Origin: Corynebacterium aquilae DSM 44791
GTDB lineage: Bacteria > Actinomycetota > Actinomycetes > Mycobacteriales > Mycobacteriaceae
Direction of reading: 5' to 3'
Length of the DNA: 64,000 bases
Assembly: GCF_001941445.1 (NCBI RefSeq)
Contig: NZ_CP009245.1
Span: forward strand, 891,992 to 955,991
Made by a program: the position numbers and the translations under genes. Shown here in pieces: positions 40,859 through 49,183 of this stretch. Numbering within the stretch: the stretch's first letter is position 1; the number at the start of each line of letters is the position of its first letter. Under the pieces are notes generated by a model. That model did not search any database. It was not told the DNA's origin and saw nothing but the letters and a program-made list of their open reading frames with translations.

Positions 40859-41509
40859 TGAATGGATCACATTTTGTGCCTTGCCTAGGCCCTCCGTGAC
40901 GATCATTTGGGCGCCACGTGCTGCACGGTCGATTTCTGTCTCCGGGTCAAAAGAGATAGCGCCCAGTACATGTTCGGTGACTGATTGTCCTGGGGCAGGA
41001 CGATCGATACCACATCGCACACGAACATAATCCCGAGTGCCCAACTGTTCTGTCGTCGATTTCAATCCGTTGTGGCCGTTTTCGCTGCCGCCCTGTTTCA
41101 AACGCACGGTCCCAGCAGGTAGGTCCAATTCATCGTGAATGACGATGACATGATCCGGGGCAATATCCCAACGTTTGGCCAGTTGACCTATCGCCAAGCC
41201 GGATTCGTTCATATATGTCGTCGACCGTACGAGTGCCACCGATGTGCCAGAGATTTCTTGCACTCTCACGAGAGCTTTGGTGCCCGGCAGTTTCTCCAAG
41301 GGGCCGTCGATCATGGCGTCAACCACCATGTAGCCGACGTTGTGGGGCGTTGCCTCGTACTGGGCGCCGGGATTTCCCAATCCCACGATCAGCCACTGCG
41401 GTACGACGGCCTCAGCTGTGTTTGGGCGGGACGCGTCGCCGTGGGGTGCTGCGGTGCCGCCGGCGAAGATGGCGCGCACCTTGCGTGCAAACTCGGTGAA
41501 AAAAGACAT
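40850..41509 (-). CDS. pth: Peptidyl-tRNA hydrolase
   Basis: A 219-residue Pth that releases peptides from prematurely dropped peptidyl-tRNAs. Motifs: LIVGLGNPGAQYEATPHNVG near residues 40-59 (catalytic His in PHNVG), STTYMNESG near 96, and the catalytic aspartate in VIHDELDLP near 124. A 36-residue N-terminal extension precedes the fold; the first 15 residues (MSFFTEFARKVRAIF) are amphipathic and could be real or reflect a start set too early. In C. glutamicum pth neighbours rplY, but here they are separated by about 11 kb. Confidence 0.95.
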   Translation of the reverse strand: MSFFTEFARKVRAIFAGGTAAPHGDASRPNTAEAVVPQWLIVGLGNPGAQYEATPHNVGYMVVDAMIDGPLEKLPGTKALVRVQEISGTSVALVRSTTYMNESGLAIGQLAKRWDIAPDHVIVIHDELDLPAGTVRLKQGGSENGHNGLKSTTEQLGTRDYVRVRCGIDRPAPGQSVTEHVLGAISFDPETEIDRAARGAQMIVTEGLGKAQNVIHSEK

Positions 41510-41582
41510 GGGAAAAATCCTAGCTGCCCACCATCACGGCCTGCGCCCCTGACCCCGCCCCACGCACTGCGCCCATCGGGTT

Positions 41583-41610
41583 CGAAAGTTGATGCGCGAA
41601 AGTTGATGCG
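41583..41610. repeat. Perfect tandem duplication of 14 bases
   Basis: CGAAAGTTGATGCG occurs twice without a gap (41583-41596, 41597-41610), upstream of pth on its 5' side. No other feature is seen in 41510-41748. Confidence 0.7.
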
Positions 41611-41748
41611 CGCGACATGAAGATCCCTTGCGGCACACAATTAGCCACCGTGGCCCGGGTGGTGGCATGCTGCTAACCACCACCGGCGCATCCCGAAAGC
41701 AAACAGGGCGCCTGGTACTTTTTCTTCCCTTTGCTGTGACAACTAGGA

Positions 41749-42132
41749 ATGCTGAAAAACACCGTGACTATCTCCACCGTTGAGCAGTGGCTTGACACTA
41801 TCGCTGTTGATGACAACCGCGCTTTTGCGCGCAAGGTTTTGGATTGGATCGGTGCGACGTATCCGGATTTGCGCTGCGAAATCAAGTGGAAGCAGCCGAT
41901 GTTTATCGCTGATAAGACTTTCATCATTGGGTTTTCTCATTCCAAGGACAATCTGCTGGTTGCCCCTGAGGTGATTGAGCCGTATCAGGAAGCGATCGTC
42001 GCGGCCGGCTACACCCACGGCAAAAAACTCTTCCGCATCCCCTTTGCCGGTGAGGTGAACTATGAGCTGCTGGCGCAGATCATTGACACCAACATCGAGG
42101 AAAAGAAGGGCTCTACCCGCTTCTGGCGCTAG
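41749..42132 (+). CDS. DUF1801 (YdhG-like) domain protein
   Basis: A 127-residue small soluble protein of the YdhG/DUF1801 fold. Family features: ARKVLDWIGATYPDLRCEIKW, where the tryptophan region near 40-50 is conserved, MFIADKTFIIGFSHSKDNL and the C-terminal GKKLFRIPFAGEVNYELL. Function of the family is unknown; some members resemble frataxin in fold. The start is uncertain: ATG 41749 has AGGA only one base away, and GTG 41764 is possible. It converges on the next gene with a strong terminator between. Confidence 0.82.
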   Translation: MLKNTVTISTVEQWLDTIAVDDNRAFARKVLDWIGATYPDLRCEIKWKQPMFIADKTFIIGFSHSKDNLLVAPEVIEPYQEAIVAAGYTHGKKLFRIPFAGEVNYELLAQIIDTNIEEKKGSTRFWR

Positions 42133-42151
42133 TGGCCCACTCTTGAAGCAC

Positions 42152-42209
42152 AAGCTCCCGCGCACATACCCCACCGGTGGTGGGGGAGAAAAGTGCGCGG
42201 GAGCTTTTT
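42152..42209. terminator. Strong bidirectional terminator
   Basis: AAGCTCCCGCGCAC (42152-42165) and GTGCGCGGGAGCTT (42193-42206) pair perfectly around an inner CCCCACC/GGTGGGG hairpin; T-run on the right, A-rich sequence on the left. Confidence 0.92.
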
Positions 42210-42226
42210 CTGACTTGTGCTGCTGG

Positions 42227-43204
42227 CTAGTAGATCAGGGTGATACGGGCGTTGGTGCCGCCGGCACAATCCAGCCGGCCGGGGGCTACCGCCACGCAGC
42301 TCATCTCGTAGTCTTGCCCGGTCACCGGGCTTGCGACCGTGACAGTGCCGCCGTTGTCTTTCAGCTCTGCTGCAGCGTTGGCGGTGTTGATGGCGAAGGG
42401 GCAGGAGGTGGTGTCGGTGGTGGTGTAGGCGGTGAAACCGCCGCCCGTGCCGCACTTTTTCGCCCCGCTGGGAGGCTCAGCCACCGGGCGCGGCTCGCTG
42501 GTTGAGGTTGGTGCCGCGGCCGAGGAGGACGGTGCTGTGCTGGAGGAAGACTTCGCGCTACTGGAGGTGGGTTTTGAGCTGGAGCTGGCGCTGGAGCTCG
42601 GCTGCGCGCTGCTGGTGCTGGGCTTCGTGCTGGAGGAAGTAGCCGGGGCGCTGGAGGTGGGTTTTTGGGTGCTGGTCGGCACGGTGACGGTGGAGATCTC
42701 CGGCACCGTCATCTGGGTAGGGGTGGGTTCCTCACTGTCGCTAAACACCCCAAGCAGCCACAATAGGGCGCCCACCGCGCACAGAATCATCACAATCAGC
42801 AGCACGAACAACACGGTGGCACCGCCGGAGGCTTGGCGGGGCTGTGCGCCGCCAATGTTGGTGCTGACCCGCCCGGCGGCCGCCTCACCGGGGCTATGGG
42901 CCCCTGGCGCACCGTGTGTGGCCGGACCGTAGGCGGCGGTGGGCTGGCCGGCGGGAACCGGAGGAAACACCGTGGTGGGGGACTCGTCGACGAACTCGTC
43001 GTAGTATTCCTCATCCGGCTGGCCTGGCTGGGGCAGATCCGGGCGCCGATACTGCGGTTGGGGGCCTGGTTGTGGTTGGGTCGGCTGTGTGCCTCCAGGG
43101 GTGTCACCAGGGGGCGCGCCGGCTGCATCATCGCCGACTGCTGGGAAAATCCGGGTTTCGTCGTCGCCTGGACGATGCTCATCGTCACGGGGGGTGTTGC
43201 TCAC
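42227..43204 (-). CDS. Single-pass membrane protein with a cysteine-containing outer domain (type A)
   Basis: A 325-residue protein of unknown function. An acidic, Pro/Gly-rich N-terminal half (about 1-125) is likely cytoplasmic. One membrane helix follows near 128-150, then a Ser/Thr/Pro stalk of about 75 residues and a compact C-terminal domain of about 75 residues. That domain has C-G-x-G, TSCPFAINTANA, VASPVTGQDYEMSC and CAGGTNARITLIY, with four cysteines likely paired. The same domain ends the protein encoded at 44457-45272. GTG 43204 is preceded by GAGGAG; longer readings lack a ribosome site. The envelope location is inferred from topology. Confidence 0.75.
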   Translation of the reverse strand: MSNTPRDDEHRPGDDETRIFPAVGDDAAGAPPGDTPGGTQPTQPQPGPQPQYRRPDLPQPGQPDEEYYDEFVDESPTTVFPPVPAGQPTAAYGPATHGAPGAHSPGEAAAGRVSTNIGGAQPRQASGGATVLFVLLIVMILCAVGALLWLLGVFSDSEEPTPTQMTVPEISTVTVPTSTQKPTSSAPATSSSTKPSTSSAQPSSSASSSSKPTSSSAKSSSSTAPSSSAAAPTSTSEPRPVAEPPSGAKKCGTGGGFTAYTTTDTTSCPFAINTANAAAELKDNGGTVTVASPVTGQDYEMSCVAVAPGRLDCAGGTNARITLIY

Positions 43205-43381
43205 GCGGACTCCTCGGGTGGGGACAAAATGCACGCCGCCTGGGTCCGGCGGGTCATGGACGCCGGGGGTGGGGCGCCGCACCCGCCGGGAGGTGGCGTC
43301 TGGAAGGCCTCACGTTACCGGGTTTTTCTGGCAAACGCCTTAAGGTTTCGCCCGGAAAATCGCTGCCGGGGTTGCGTCTGC

Positions 43382-44323
43382 TTAGCAGGTGCCGGTGGCT
43401 ACCAGCCCTGGATTATCTGCCAGCGCTGCCCCCAGCGCCGAGGCCACTTGAGACAACAAGGCGGTACCGGATTCGAAGGAACCATCTGGGGCGCGCGTTG
43501 CGATGGCCACACCAATCGGCCCGGAGGCAGTATCCACCGTGCCGAATTGGCGCACATAGTAGGTGCCGTCGACATCCGGGCCCCACCCGCCTTTAAAACG
43601 GGCGGAGGCAATCTGGCCCAAACCCCAGGACTGGGAGGGATCCACCTGCCCCATCAGCTCGTAGACGGCGCCGCCGGTACAGGGCAAGGAAAACGCGAAT
43701 TGGGCCTGTTGTTCCGGGGTCCAGGGGGTTTGGCCGAAGGGGCTGAATTCCGGGCGCGGGGCGGTGGCGGGGACCACCGCCTGGTGATCGATTTGGGCGC
43801 CCACCGCATCGGCGGCTAATTGTCCAGCACCTAGACCATTCCACAAGGCTTTGGCCGCCTCGTTATCGGACAGGGTGATCGCCTGCCGCAGCTGGCTAGA
43901 CTGCGCCACCGCCGGGTCGGCGGCAATGGCCGCCATGCCCAACGGCACCTTAATGGTCGACCAGGCAGGACCCGGTTGCTTGGTGGCGCTCACATGGACG
44001 GTGTTGCCATCAAAAATGGCGACCTCCGTGACTCCCTGTAGTACCGGCTCTAAGGAGGCCAGCACCTCATCAAAAGTATTGCCCTTCACCTCAGCCGGGG
44101 CGGGCACCGGATCCGGGGCGGGCTGTGGTGGCAGCTGCTGGCGGGTCACCGTCACCGTGGTGGTGCTGGTCGATGAACCCGCACCCCGATCGATCGTGCA
44201 GCCGCCCAAAGCTACTGCCGATACGCACAGCGCCACCGCCAGGCAGGTGCGGAAGATAGGGGCAGAAACACTCAGGCGGGTGCTACGACGCGGGGTGGGT
44301 AACGAGGAATTCACGACAGCCAA
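43382..44323 (-). CDS. Lipoprotein with class A beta-lactamase-type active-site motifs
   Basis: A 313-residue putative serine hydrolase. The signal peptide ends in a lipobox ALGGC (C42), so the protein is lipid-anchored outside. After a Thr/Pro-rich linker come S122-T-I-K125 (SxxK) and S152-D-N154 (SDN), the active-site pair of the class A beta-lactamase/DD-peptidase superfamily, and a KGGWG in place of the usual KTG. The Glu of the omega loop could not be placed, so it may be a peptidoglycan enzyme or inactive relative rather than an antibiotic-hydrolysing enzyme. The start is ambiguous: TTG 44323 or GTG 44314. It lies between two genes sharing the CPF-SPVTG domain. Confidence 0.75.
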   Translation of the reverse strand: MAVVNSSLPTPRRSTRLSVSAPIFRTCLAVALCVSAVALGGCTIDRGAGSSTSTTTVTVTRQQLPPQPAPDPVPAPAEVKGNTFDEVLASLEPVLQGVTEVAIFDGNTVHVSATKQPGPAWSTIKVPLGMAAIAADPAVAQSSQLRQAITLSDNEAAKALWNGLGAGQLAADAVGAQIDHQAVVPATAPRPEFSPFGQTPWTPEQQAQFAFSLPCTGGAVYELMGQVDPSQSWGLGQIASARFKGGWGPDVDGTYYVRQFGTVDTASGPIGVAIATRAPDGSFESGTALLSQVASALGAALADNPGLVATGTC

Positions 44324-44456
44324 CTCACAAACACTTCAAACATTTTTTAAACAAATAACCCCGACCACCCGCCGCATTCCACCAGTATGGCGGTCAGCGC
44401 GGCGGATGGTGCGGGTGTTGGGGGAAACGGCGGCGACTATGCGTTGTGAAAAACGC

Positions 44457-45272
44457 TTAGGAGGGCAGGATGTGGACGACGGCGTTGTTGCCGCCTCGGC
44501 AGGTAAACCAGCCACCATTGTTCGTGCACGTCATGGTGTAGGTGCGGCCAGTGACCGGGCTGTATACATCCACCACGCGCTGGCCGCCGGTGAACGGGCC
44601 GCCCAGCGAGTTGTAGACGTTCATCGAGAAGGGGCAACTGGTCACGCCAGTACCGGCGTACACCGACATGCCATAGCCGCTACCGCAGTGCGTCCAGCCG
44701 GCCTGCGGGGTCACCTTCTGCACCGGCGGGGCCTCCACCGGGGGAGCCACCGGGGTGATTTCATCAACGGTGACCGTGGAGGTCTCCACCTCCACCTCAT
44801 CGCTGACCAAACCGAAAGCGCCCATGAAGTATGCGGCGACCGCACCGATGATCAACAACGCCACCAGCACCAGGCCAATGATCAGGCCAGTATTGCTTTT
44901 CTTCGGCGGCTGCTGGGCGGGCATCGCATAGCCTGGCATCGGCGGCTGGTTGTACATCGGCTGCTGCTGAAAACCAGCTGGGGGCGCCTGGTTGTACATC
45001 GGCTGCTCAAAACCGGGCTGCATTGGTGCCTGGTTGTAGCCTGCCTGCTCGTAGCCTGGCTGCGGGGGAACCTGCGCGTAACCCGGCTGCTGAAAACCAC
45101 CCTGCGGGGCAGCCTGGTTATATACCGGCTGCTGATAACCGCCCTGCGGGCCGGGTTCGCCGAAACCCTGCTGGGGGTAGCCCTGCTGCATGCCGGAGTC
45201 ACCGACCACAGGAAACTGGGTGGTGTCGTCGTGCGGCGCACCCGAATCGGGGCGGGAAGAATTATCAGACAT
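44457..45272 (-). CDS. Single-pass membrane protein with a cysteine-containing outer domain (type B)
   Basis: A 271-residue protein of unknown function. The cytoplasmic N-terminus (about 1-125) is a low-complexity Tyr/Gln/Pro/Gly region with repeated PMYNQAPP- and PGYEQ-like units. A membrane helix lies near 130-152, a short stalk follows, and then the C-terminal domain with HCGSGYGMSVY, TSCPFSMNVYNS, VYSPVTGRTYTMTC and FTCRGGNNAVVHIL. The four cysteines and SPVTG core match the type A protein at 42227. ATG 45272 is chosen over an earlier reading because AAGGA lies upstream and MSDNSS begins the acidic N-terminus. Confidence 0.75.
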   Translation of the reverse strand: MSDNSSRPDSGAPHDDTTQFPVVGDSGMQQGYPQQGFGEPGPQGGYQQPVYNQAAPQGGFQQPGYAQVPPQPGYEQAGYNQAPMQPGFEQPMYNQAPPAGFQQQPMYNQPPMPGYAMPAQQPPKKSNTGLIIGLVLVALLIIGAVAAYFMGAFGLVSDEVEVETSTVTVDEITPVAPPVEAPPVQKVTPQAGWTHCGSGYGMSVYAGTGVTSCPFSMNVYNSLGGPFTGGQRVVDVYSPVTGRTYTMTCTNNGGWFTCRGGNNAVVHILPS

Positions 45273-45715
45273 GGTGATGCAGGGTCCTTTACCGTCAGGG
45301 AGACCAGAAGAAAACAAACAACAGCGCCGGGCGAAACACGCAGGAAAACATCACCCCGTTAGGGGGATATCCGCCCGGCACCAAACACTTCAACCCGGGT
45401 TGCATACCGGGGCCGAACAACGCGCGTGGCGCACGCGCGCTGAAGTTTGCAAAAAATAGTGTGCCACCAGGGCATAAGGTGCAACGAATGGGCAACCCCC
45501 GCAACACCCCCGCTTGTGTTGGCGCTCACGGGGAAACACGAGCGATTGGCTGCGGAAACCCCACCACAATCCCGGCGTGAGCAGCAACACCCCCGGGGGT
45601 GCCACAAAGGGCTTCGAAGCTCACATTTTTTCGTTACTGTTGTTTGACGTAACAGACGAAAAACCCCGGTTTTTTGACTTCGAATCACCCCAAATTGACG
45701 TGGAAGGCTCACCCC
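45273..45715. other. Divergent intergenic region before gapB
   Basis: About 440 bases between the type B gene and gapB. No gene was recognised. GGAAGG at 45701-45706 is the gapB ribosome site. Short GGGG and CCCC runs that could serve RamA-type regulators are present but too common to assign. Confidence 0.4.
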
Positions 45716-47149
45716 ATGCCCCAAAACGACTGGAACGCACGCATCGAACTCGCAGAAAAGATGATCCCGCTTCTGGGTTCGCTGCGCCGCAACAACAACG
45801 TCGTGACCTCCATCTACGGATCCTTGCTCGATAACGCCACCGCGACGGACATCGTCAAGTCCCACCGCTACGCGCGACGCATCTCCGGCGAAGAGCTCGA
45901 ACTGGCAAAAACCTTCCCCATCGTCGAAGCCCTGACCACCCTCGACCTGGGCACCTCCTCCATCGACCTGGGTGAACTGTCCGCCCGCTTCGACGCCTCC
46001 GGCAGCGACGACCTCGAGGCCTTCCTTAAAGACGAGCTCTCCGAGGTCATCGGCACCAAGGACGACTTCCAGCCCGTCGACGTTGTCCTCTACGGCTTCG
46101 GCCGCATCGGCCGCCTGCTGGCCCGCATCCTGCTGGCCAAGCAGTCCTACCGCGGGGTTCGCCTGCGCGCCATCGTCGTTCGCAAAAACGGCGACCTCGA
46201 CCTGAAAAAGCGCGCCAGCCTGCTGCGCCGCGACTCCGTCCACGGCGCCTTCGACGGCACCCTCAAGGTCGACGAGGAAAACAACATCATCTGGGCCAAC
46301 GGCACCCCGATCCAGGTCATCTACTCCAACGACCCCGCCACCGTCGACTACACCGAATACGGCATCAACGACGCCATCGTCGTCGATAACACCGGCCGCT
46401 GGCGCGACCGCGAAGGCCTGTCCCAGCACCTCAAGTCCAAGGGCGTATCCAAGGTGCTGCTGACCGCCCCGGGCAAGGGCGATCTGAAAAACATCGTCTA
46501 CGGCATCAACCACGAGTCCATCGAGGCCAGCGACGAGATCCTGTCCGCTGCTTCCTGCACCACCAACGCCATCACCCCGGTGCTCAAGGCCGTCAACGAC
46601 CGCTTCGGCGTCGAGTTCGGCCACGTCGAAACGGTGCACTCCTTCACCAACGACCAGAACCTGATCGACAACTTCCACAAGGGTGAGCGCCGCGGTCGCG
46701 CCGCCACCCTGAACATGGTTCTCACCGAGACTGGCGCCGCCAAGGCCGTGTCCAAGGCCCTGCCCGAATTCGAAGGCAAGCTCACCGGCAACGCCATCCG
46801 CGTTCCCACCCCGGACGTCTCCATGGCCGTGCTCAACCTGACCATGTCCAAGGACGTTTCCCGCGAGGAGGTCAACGAATACCTCAAGCAGGTCTCCCTG
46901 CGCTCCACCCTGCGCCAGCAGATCGGCTACATCCACTCCCCGGAGGTCGTCTCCAACGACTTCGTCGGCACCACCCAGGCAGGCATCGTCGACGGCCTGG
47001 CCACCATCGCCTCCGGCAACCACCTCGTCCTCTACGTCTGGTACGACAACGAGTTCGGCTACTCCAACCAGGTGATCCGCATCGTCGAGGACATGGCCGG
47101 CGCCCGCCCCAACGTCTTCCCGCGCCGCGCTGAGGTCGACGCCGTCTAA
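45716..47149 (+). CDS. gapB: Glyceraldehyde-3-phosphate dehydrogenase GapB
   Basis: A 477-residue enzyme of the long GapB type, oxidising or forming glyceraldehyde 3-phosphate; in C. glutamicum GapB serves gluconeogenesis. An N-terminal extension of about 120 residues (ELAEKMIPLLGSLRRNNNVV) is characteristic of the corynebacterial enzyme. Then come the nucleotide fold with YGFGRIGRLLARIL and the catalytic AASCTTNAITPVLK with its cysteine near residue 281. The C-terminal WYDNEFGYSNQVIRIVEDMA is strictly family-like. ATG 45716 has GGAAGG ten bases upstream; an earlier in-frame ATG at 45674 does not. A perfect terminator follows. Confidence 0.97.
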   Translation: MPQNDWNARIELAEKMIPLLGSLRRNNNVVTSIYGSLLDNATATDIVKSHRYARRISGEELELAKTFPIVEALTTLDLGTSSIDLGELSARFDASGSDDLEAFLKDELSEVIGTKDDFQPVDVVLYGFGRIGRLLARILLAKQSYRGVRLRAIVVRKNGDLDLKKRASLLRRDSVHGAFDGTLKVDEENNIIWANGTPIQVIYSNDPATVDYTEYGINDAIVVDNTGRWRDREGLSQHLKSKGVSKVLLTAPGKGDLKNIVYGINHESIEASDEILSAASCTTNAITPVLKAVNDRFGVEFGHVETVHSFTNDQNLIDNFHKGERRGRAATLNMVLTETGAAKAVSKALPEFEGKLTGNAIRVPTPDVSMAVLNLTMSKDVSREEVNEYLKQVSLRSTLRQQIGYIHSPEVVSNDFVGTTQAGIVDGLATIASGNHLVLYVWYDNEFGYSNQVIRIVEDMAGARPNVFPRRAEVDAV

Positions 47150-47200
47150 GAACTCAGCATTTCGGTGAGGGCGAAGTCCCTCCCGCGCGAAAGAATCCAA

Positions 47201-47240
47201 CCACCCGCAGACACCTCGTCTGCGGGTGGTGTCGTTTTTC
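47201..47240 (+). terminator. Strong intrinsic terminator after gapB
   Basis: CCACCCGCAGAC (47201-47212) and GTCTGCGGGTGG (47218-47229) pair perfectly; TGTCGTTTTT follows. Confidence 0.92.
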
Positions 47241-47346
47241 TGCCAGACGCGAAGCAGACAGCCGTCGCGTGGAACACCATAGACTGAACAATCCACCAGC
47301 AGTGGCGCCCGTCATCTTTAGCGATAAGCACAACCCCAGGAGTCCT

Positions 47347-47697
47347 ATGAACGCCCGCCTGTTTGCCATGCGTTTCGCGGATCTATACCCGGCATACGTC
47401 AACAAGGCCGAAGGAAAAGGCCGCACCCGGGATGAGGTCGACACCATCATCGCCTACGCCACTGGTGTGAGCAGTGAAGATCTCCACGCACTGGTGGAAG
47501 ACCCAGAATCGTCCACCACGGTGGGGGAGTTCTTCGACCAAGCAACCCTGCCCGCCAATGCCCACCTCATCACCGGCAGCGTGTGTGGGGTCAAGGTCCA
47601 AGAGGTCGACGATCCCACCATGAAGAAGATCCGCATCCTCGACGAGCTCATTGATGAACTGGCCAAGGGGAAAGCCATGGAGAAAATCTTGCGCTAG
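47347..47697 (+). CDS. DUF2200 family protein
   Basis: A 116-residue soluble protein. It matches DUF2200 through MRFADLYPAYVNKAEGKGRT, the segment ANAHLITGSVCGVKVQEVDD and the nearly invariant ending LDELIDELAKGKAMEKILR. Family function is unknown. ATG 47347 follows AGGAG at 47340-47344; an earlier ATG reading from 47269 includes non-conserved residues. No terminator is obvious after it. Confidence 0.88.
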   Translation: MNARLFAMRFADLYPAYVNKAEGKGRTRDEVDTIIAYATGVSSEDLHALVEDPESSTTVGEFFDQATLPANAHLITGSVCGVKVQEVDDPTMKKIRILDELIDELAKGKAMEKILR

Positions 47698-47895
47698 ACC
47701 TCTTCGCAGGTTCGCCGGATCGGACGTTCGGATAGTGAAACGAGCGAGCGAAACCCCCAATAAAGTGACCTGGCTCATGTTATGGTGGCGAAAAATACGC
47801 AAAAGCCCTCATGGAAACCCCCTCGTCCACGCCGGCGAGGCGGCACCGGCGTCGAGATTCGATGCCAGTCGAGCCACGGTCGCAAGGAGGTCGCG

Positions 47896-48045
47896 ATGCT
47901 TAAGCCCACGATCCCGCCCACGAAAATGACACTTCCCGGTCACGCCGCCGAGAAAACTCCGACCAGCAAGCAGCGTGCACGTGATGCTGCACCAGTGGAT
48001 GCTCGCATGAAAGAGCCGATGAGGCAGGCCAGCCATGTCCGATGA
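47896..48045 (+). CDS. Possible 49-residue peptide with perfect Shine-Dalgarno
   Basis: ATG 47896 is preceded by AAGGAGGT (47884-47891), the best ribosome site in the window. The peptide (MLKPTIPPTKMTLPGH...) is basic and Pro/Ala-rich with no known family. Its last 11 bases overlap the start of the next gene at 48035, so it could couple translation of that gene, which itself has only a weak site. Upstream bases 47698-47895 hold nothing else. It may also be a chance frame. Confidence 0.4.
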   Translation: MLKPTIPPTKMTLPGHAAEKTPTSKQRARDAAPVDARMKEPMRQASHVR

Positions 48046-49036
48046 ACCGAAGGACAACCTGCCACCGCCTGAGGAAGGCCACGAACAGGCAGACAAGGCA
48101 CAGGGCACGCCGGAGAAGTCTCCTGAAGGACAGACACCATCCAGCAGAGCAGTGTGGGGCTGCTTCTTGATCCCCGTGGTGGTGCTTTTCGTGGGAGTGA
48201 TCGCAGTCGGGGCCTTCATCACTTACATCAACCGTTCCTTCGACGAGATGATGGAGGAGACGGATCGGCAGTTTGCCGAATCAAGAAAATCCGAAGAATA
48301 CGATCCCGCCTTCAGGAAAGAAGAAAGACTCGCCTACTACCAGCAGCTGACCCACCACCACTGCCCATGGGTAGACCGATTAACACACGACGGGGAAGCC
48401 ATCGATCATGCAGCCCTCGCCACAGAATCAGCCGACACCGGATACAAGTCCATCGCTGGACTTTTTGATGGGCTCCTCCTGGACACCACCACAACGCTCG
48501 GGATCGACTGGGATAGCGAAGACATTCGGCGCACTGGCCCGGAATTTTTGAGCTGTACCTGCATTGAAGACCCAACCCTGACCCCCTTCTTGGTGGACCA
48601 GGAATTTACCGTCTGGGGCAACGATCGGATAGGCAAACAAGAAGTGTTCGACATCGCGACCAAGATGGACCAGCGTCTACGCGACGCAGGCTACGAAAAC
48701 ATTGGCGATAAGCCCCCGCGCAAACCGGCAGGCGACTTTAGCAGCACCTACCGCTTGCCACAGTCCCAGGAAGCGCCACTCGACGTGGACTTGGTGGACA
48801 CCAGCGACAACGGCCGTCACATGGGGCTCGCGGTGAAACCGCGGCCTGACGTCACTGAGATTCAGGTCTATGTTCACCCCATCAAAGTCGAGGTAGAGAT
48901 CAACTCTGCCTGCATTGTCGCAGGATCGGAACGATCGAAGCCCCCGTCAAATGATGATCTGCTCAAAGAACTGGAGATCGACCCCGCAGAACTCACAGAC
49001 GAGATTCCCCAGCACCCAACCGAGACAAAGAAGTAG
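48035..49036 (+). CDS. Membrane protein with THHHCPW motif, copy 1 (apparent 3' frameshift)
   Basis: A 333-residue protein in the annotated frame, function unknown. A Pro/Glu-rich cytoplasmic start (1-40), a membrane helix near 42-65 and a large outer domain. Conserved with the next gene: YYQQLTHHHCPW near residue 104, LSCTCIEDPTLTP near 170 and NSACIVAG near 290. The frame ends at 49036. However, the -1 frame after the C-run 49007-49010 reads PAPNRDKEVARCTADYDAEA then YFTYEEKYGE and stops at 49101, matching the end of copy 2 (PDPETEFMRCEQGYDPQLYF). One base therefore seems to be missing. ATG 48035 overlaps the 49-residue frame. Confidence 0.7.
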   Translation: MSDEPKDNLPPPEEGHEQADKAQGTPEKSPEGQTPSSRAVWGCFLIPVVVLFVGVIAVGAFITYINRSFDEMMEETDRQFAESRKSEEYDPAFRKEERLAYYQQLTHHHCPWVDRLTHDGEAIDHAALATESADTGYKSIAGLFDGLLLDTTTTLGIDWDSEDIRRTGPEFLSCTCIEDPTLTPFLVDQEFTVWGNDRIGKQEVFDIATKMDQRLRDAGYENIGDKPPRKPAGDFSSTYRLPQSQEAPLDVDLVDTSDNGRHMGLAVKPRPDVTEIQVYVHPIKVEVEINSACIVAGSERSKPPSNDDLLKELEIDPAELTDEIPQHPTETKK

Positions 49037-49183
49037 CCCGCTGCACCGCCGACTACGACGCCGAGGCCTACTTCACTTACGAAGAAAAATACGGTGAGTA
49101 GCACCCTAAAAAGCACGGAGAAAAAACAAAACACTCACCGAACAACGCACGCTCAACCACAGGGCTGATCGAGAGGAGCCAAC

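Noticed and set aside
43382-44323. Antibiotic-resistance beta-lactamase
   Set aside because: SxxK and SDN are present but the KTG is replaced and the omega-loop Glu could not be placed, so resistance is not claimed.
43851-45362. Plus-strand frame of about 500 codons through the envelope trio
   Set aside because: Overlaps two minus-strand genes with signal peptides, lipobox and shared domains; its own translation is low-complexity.
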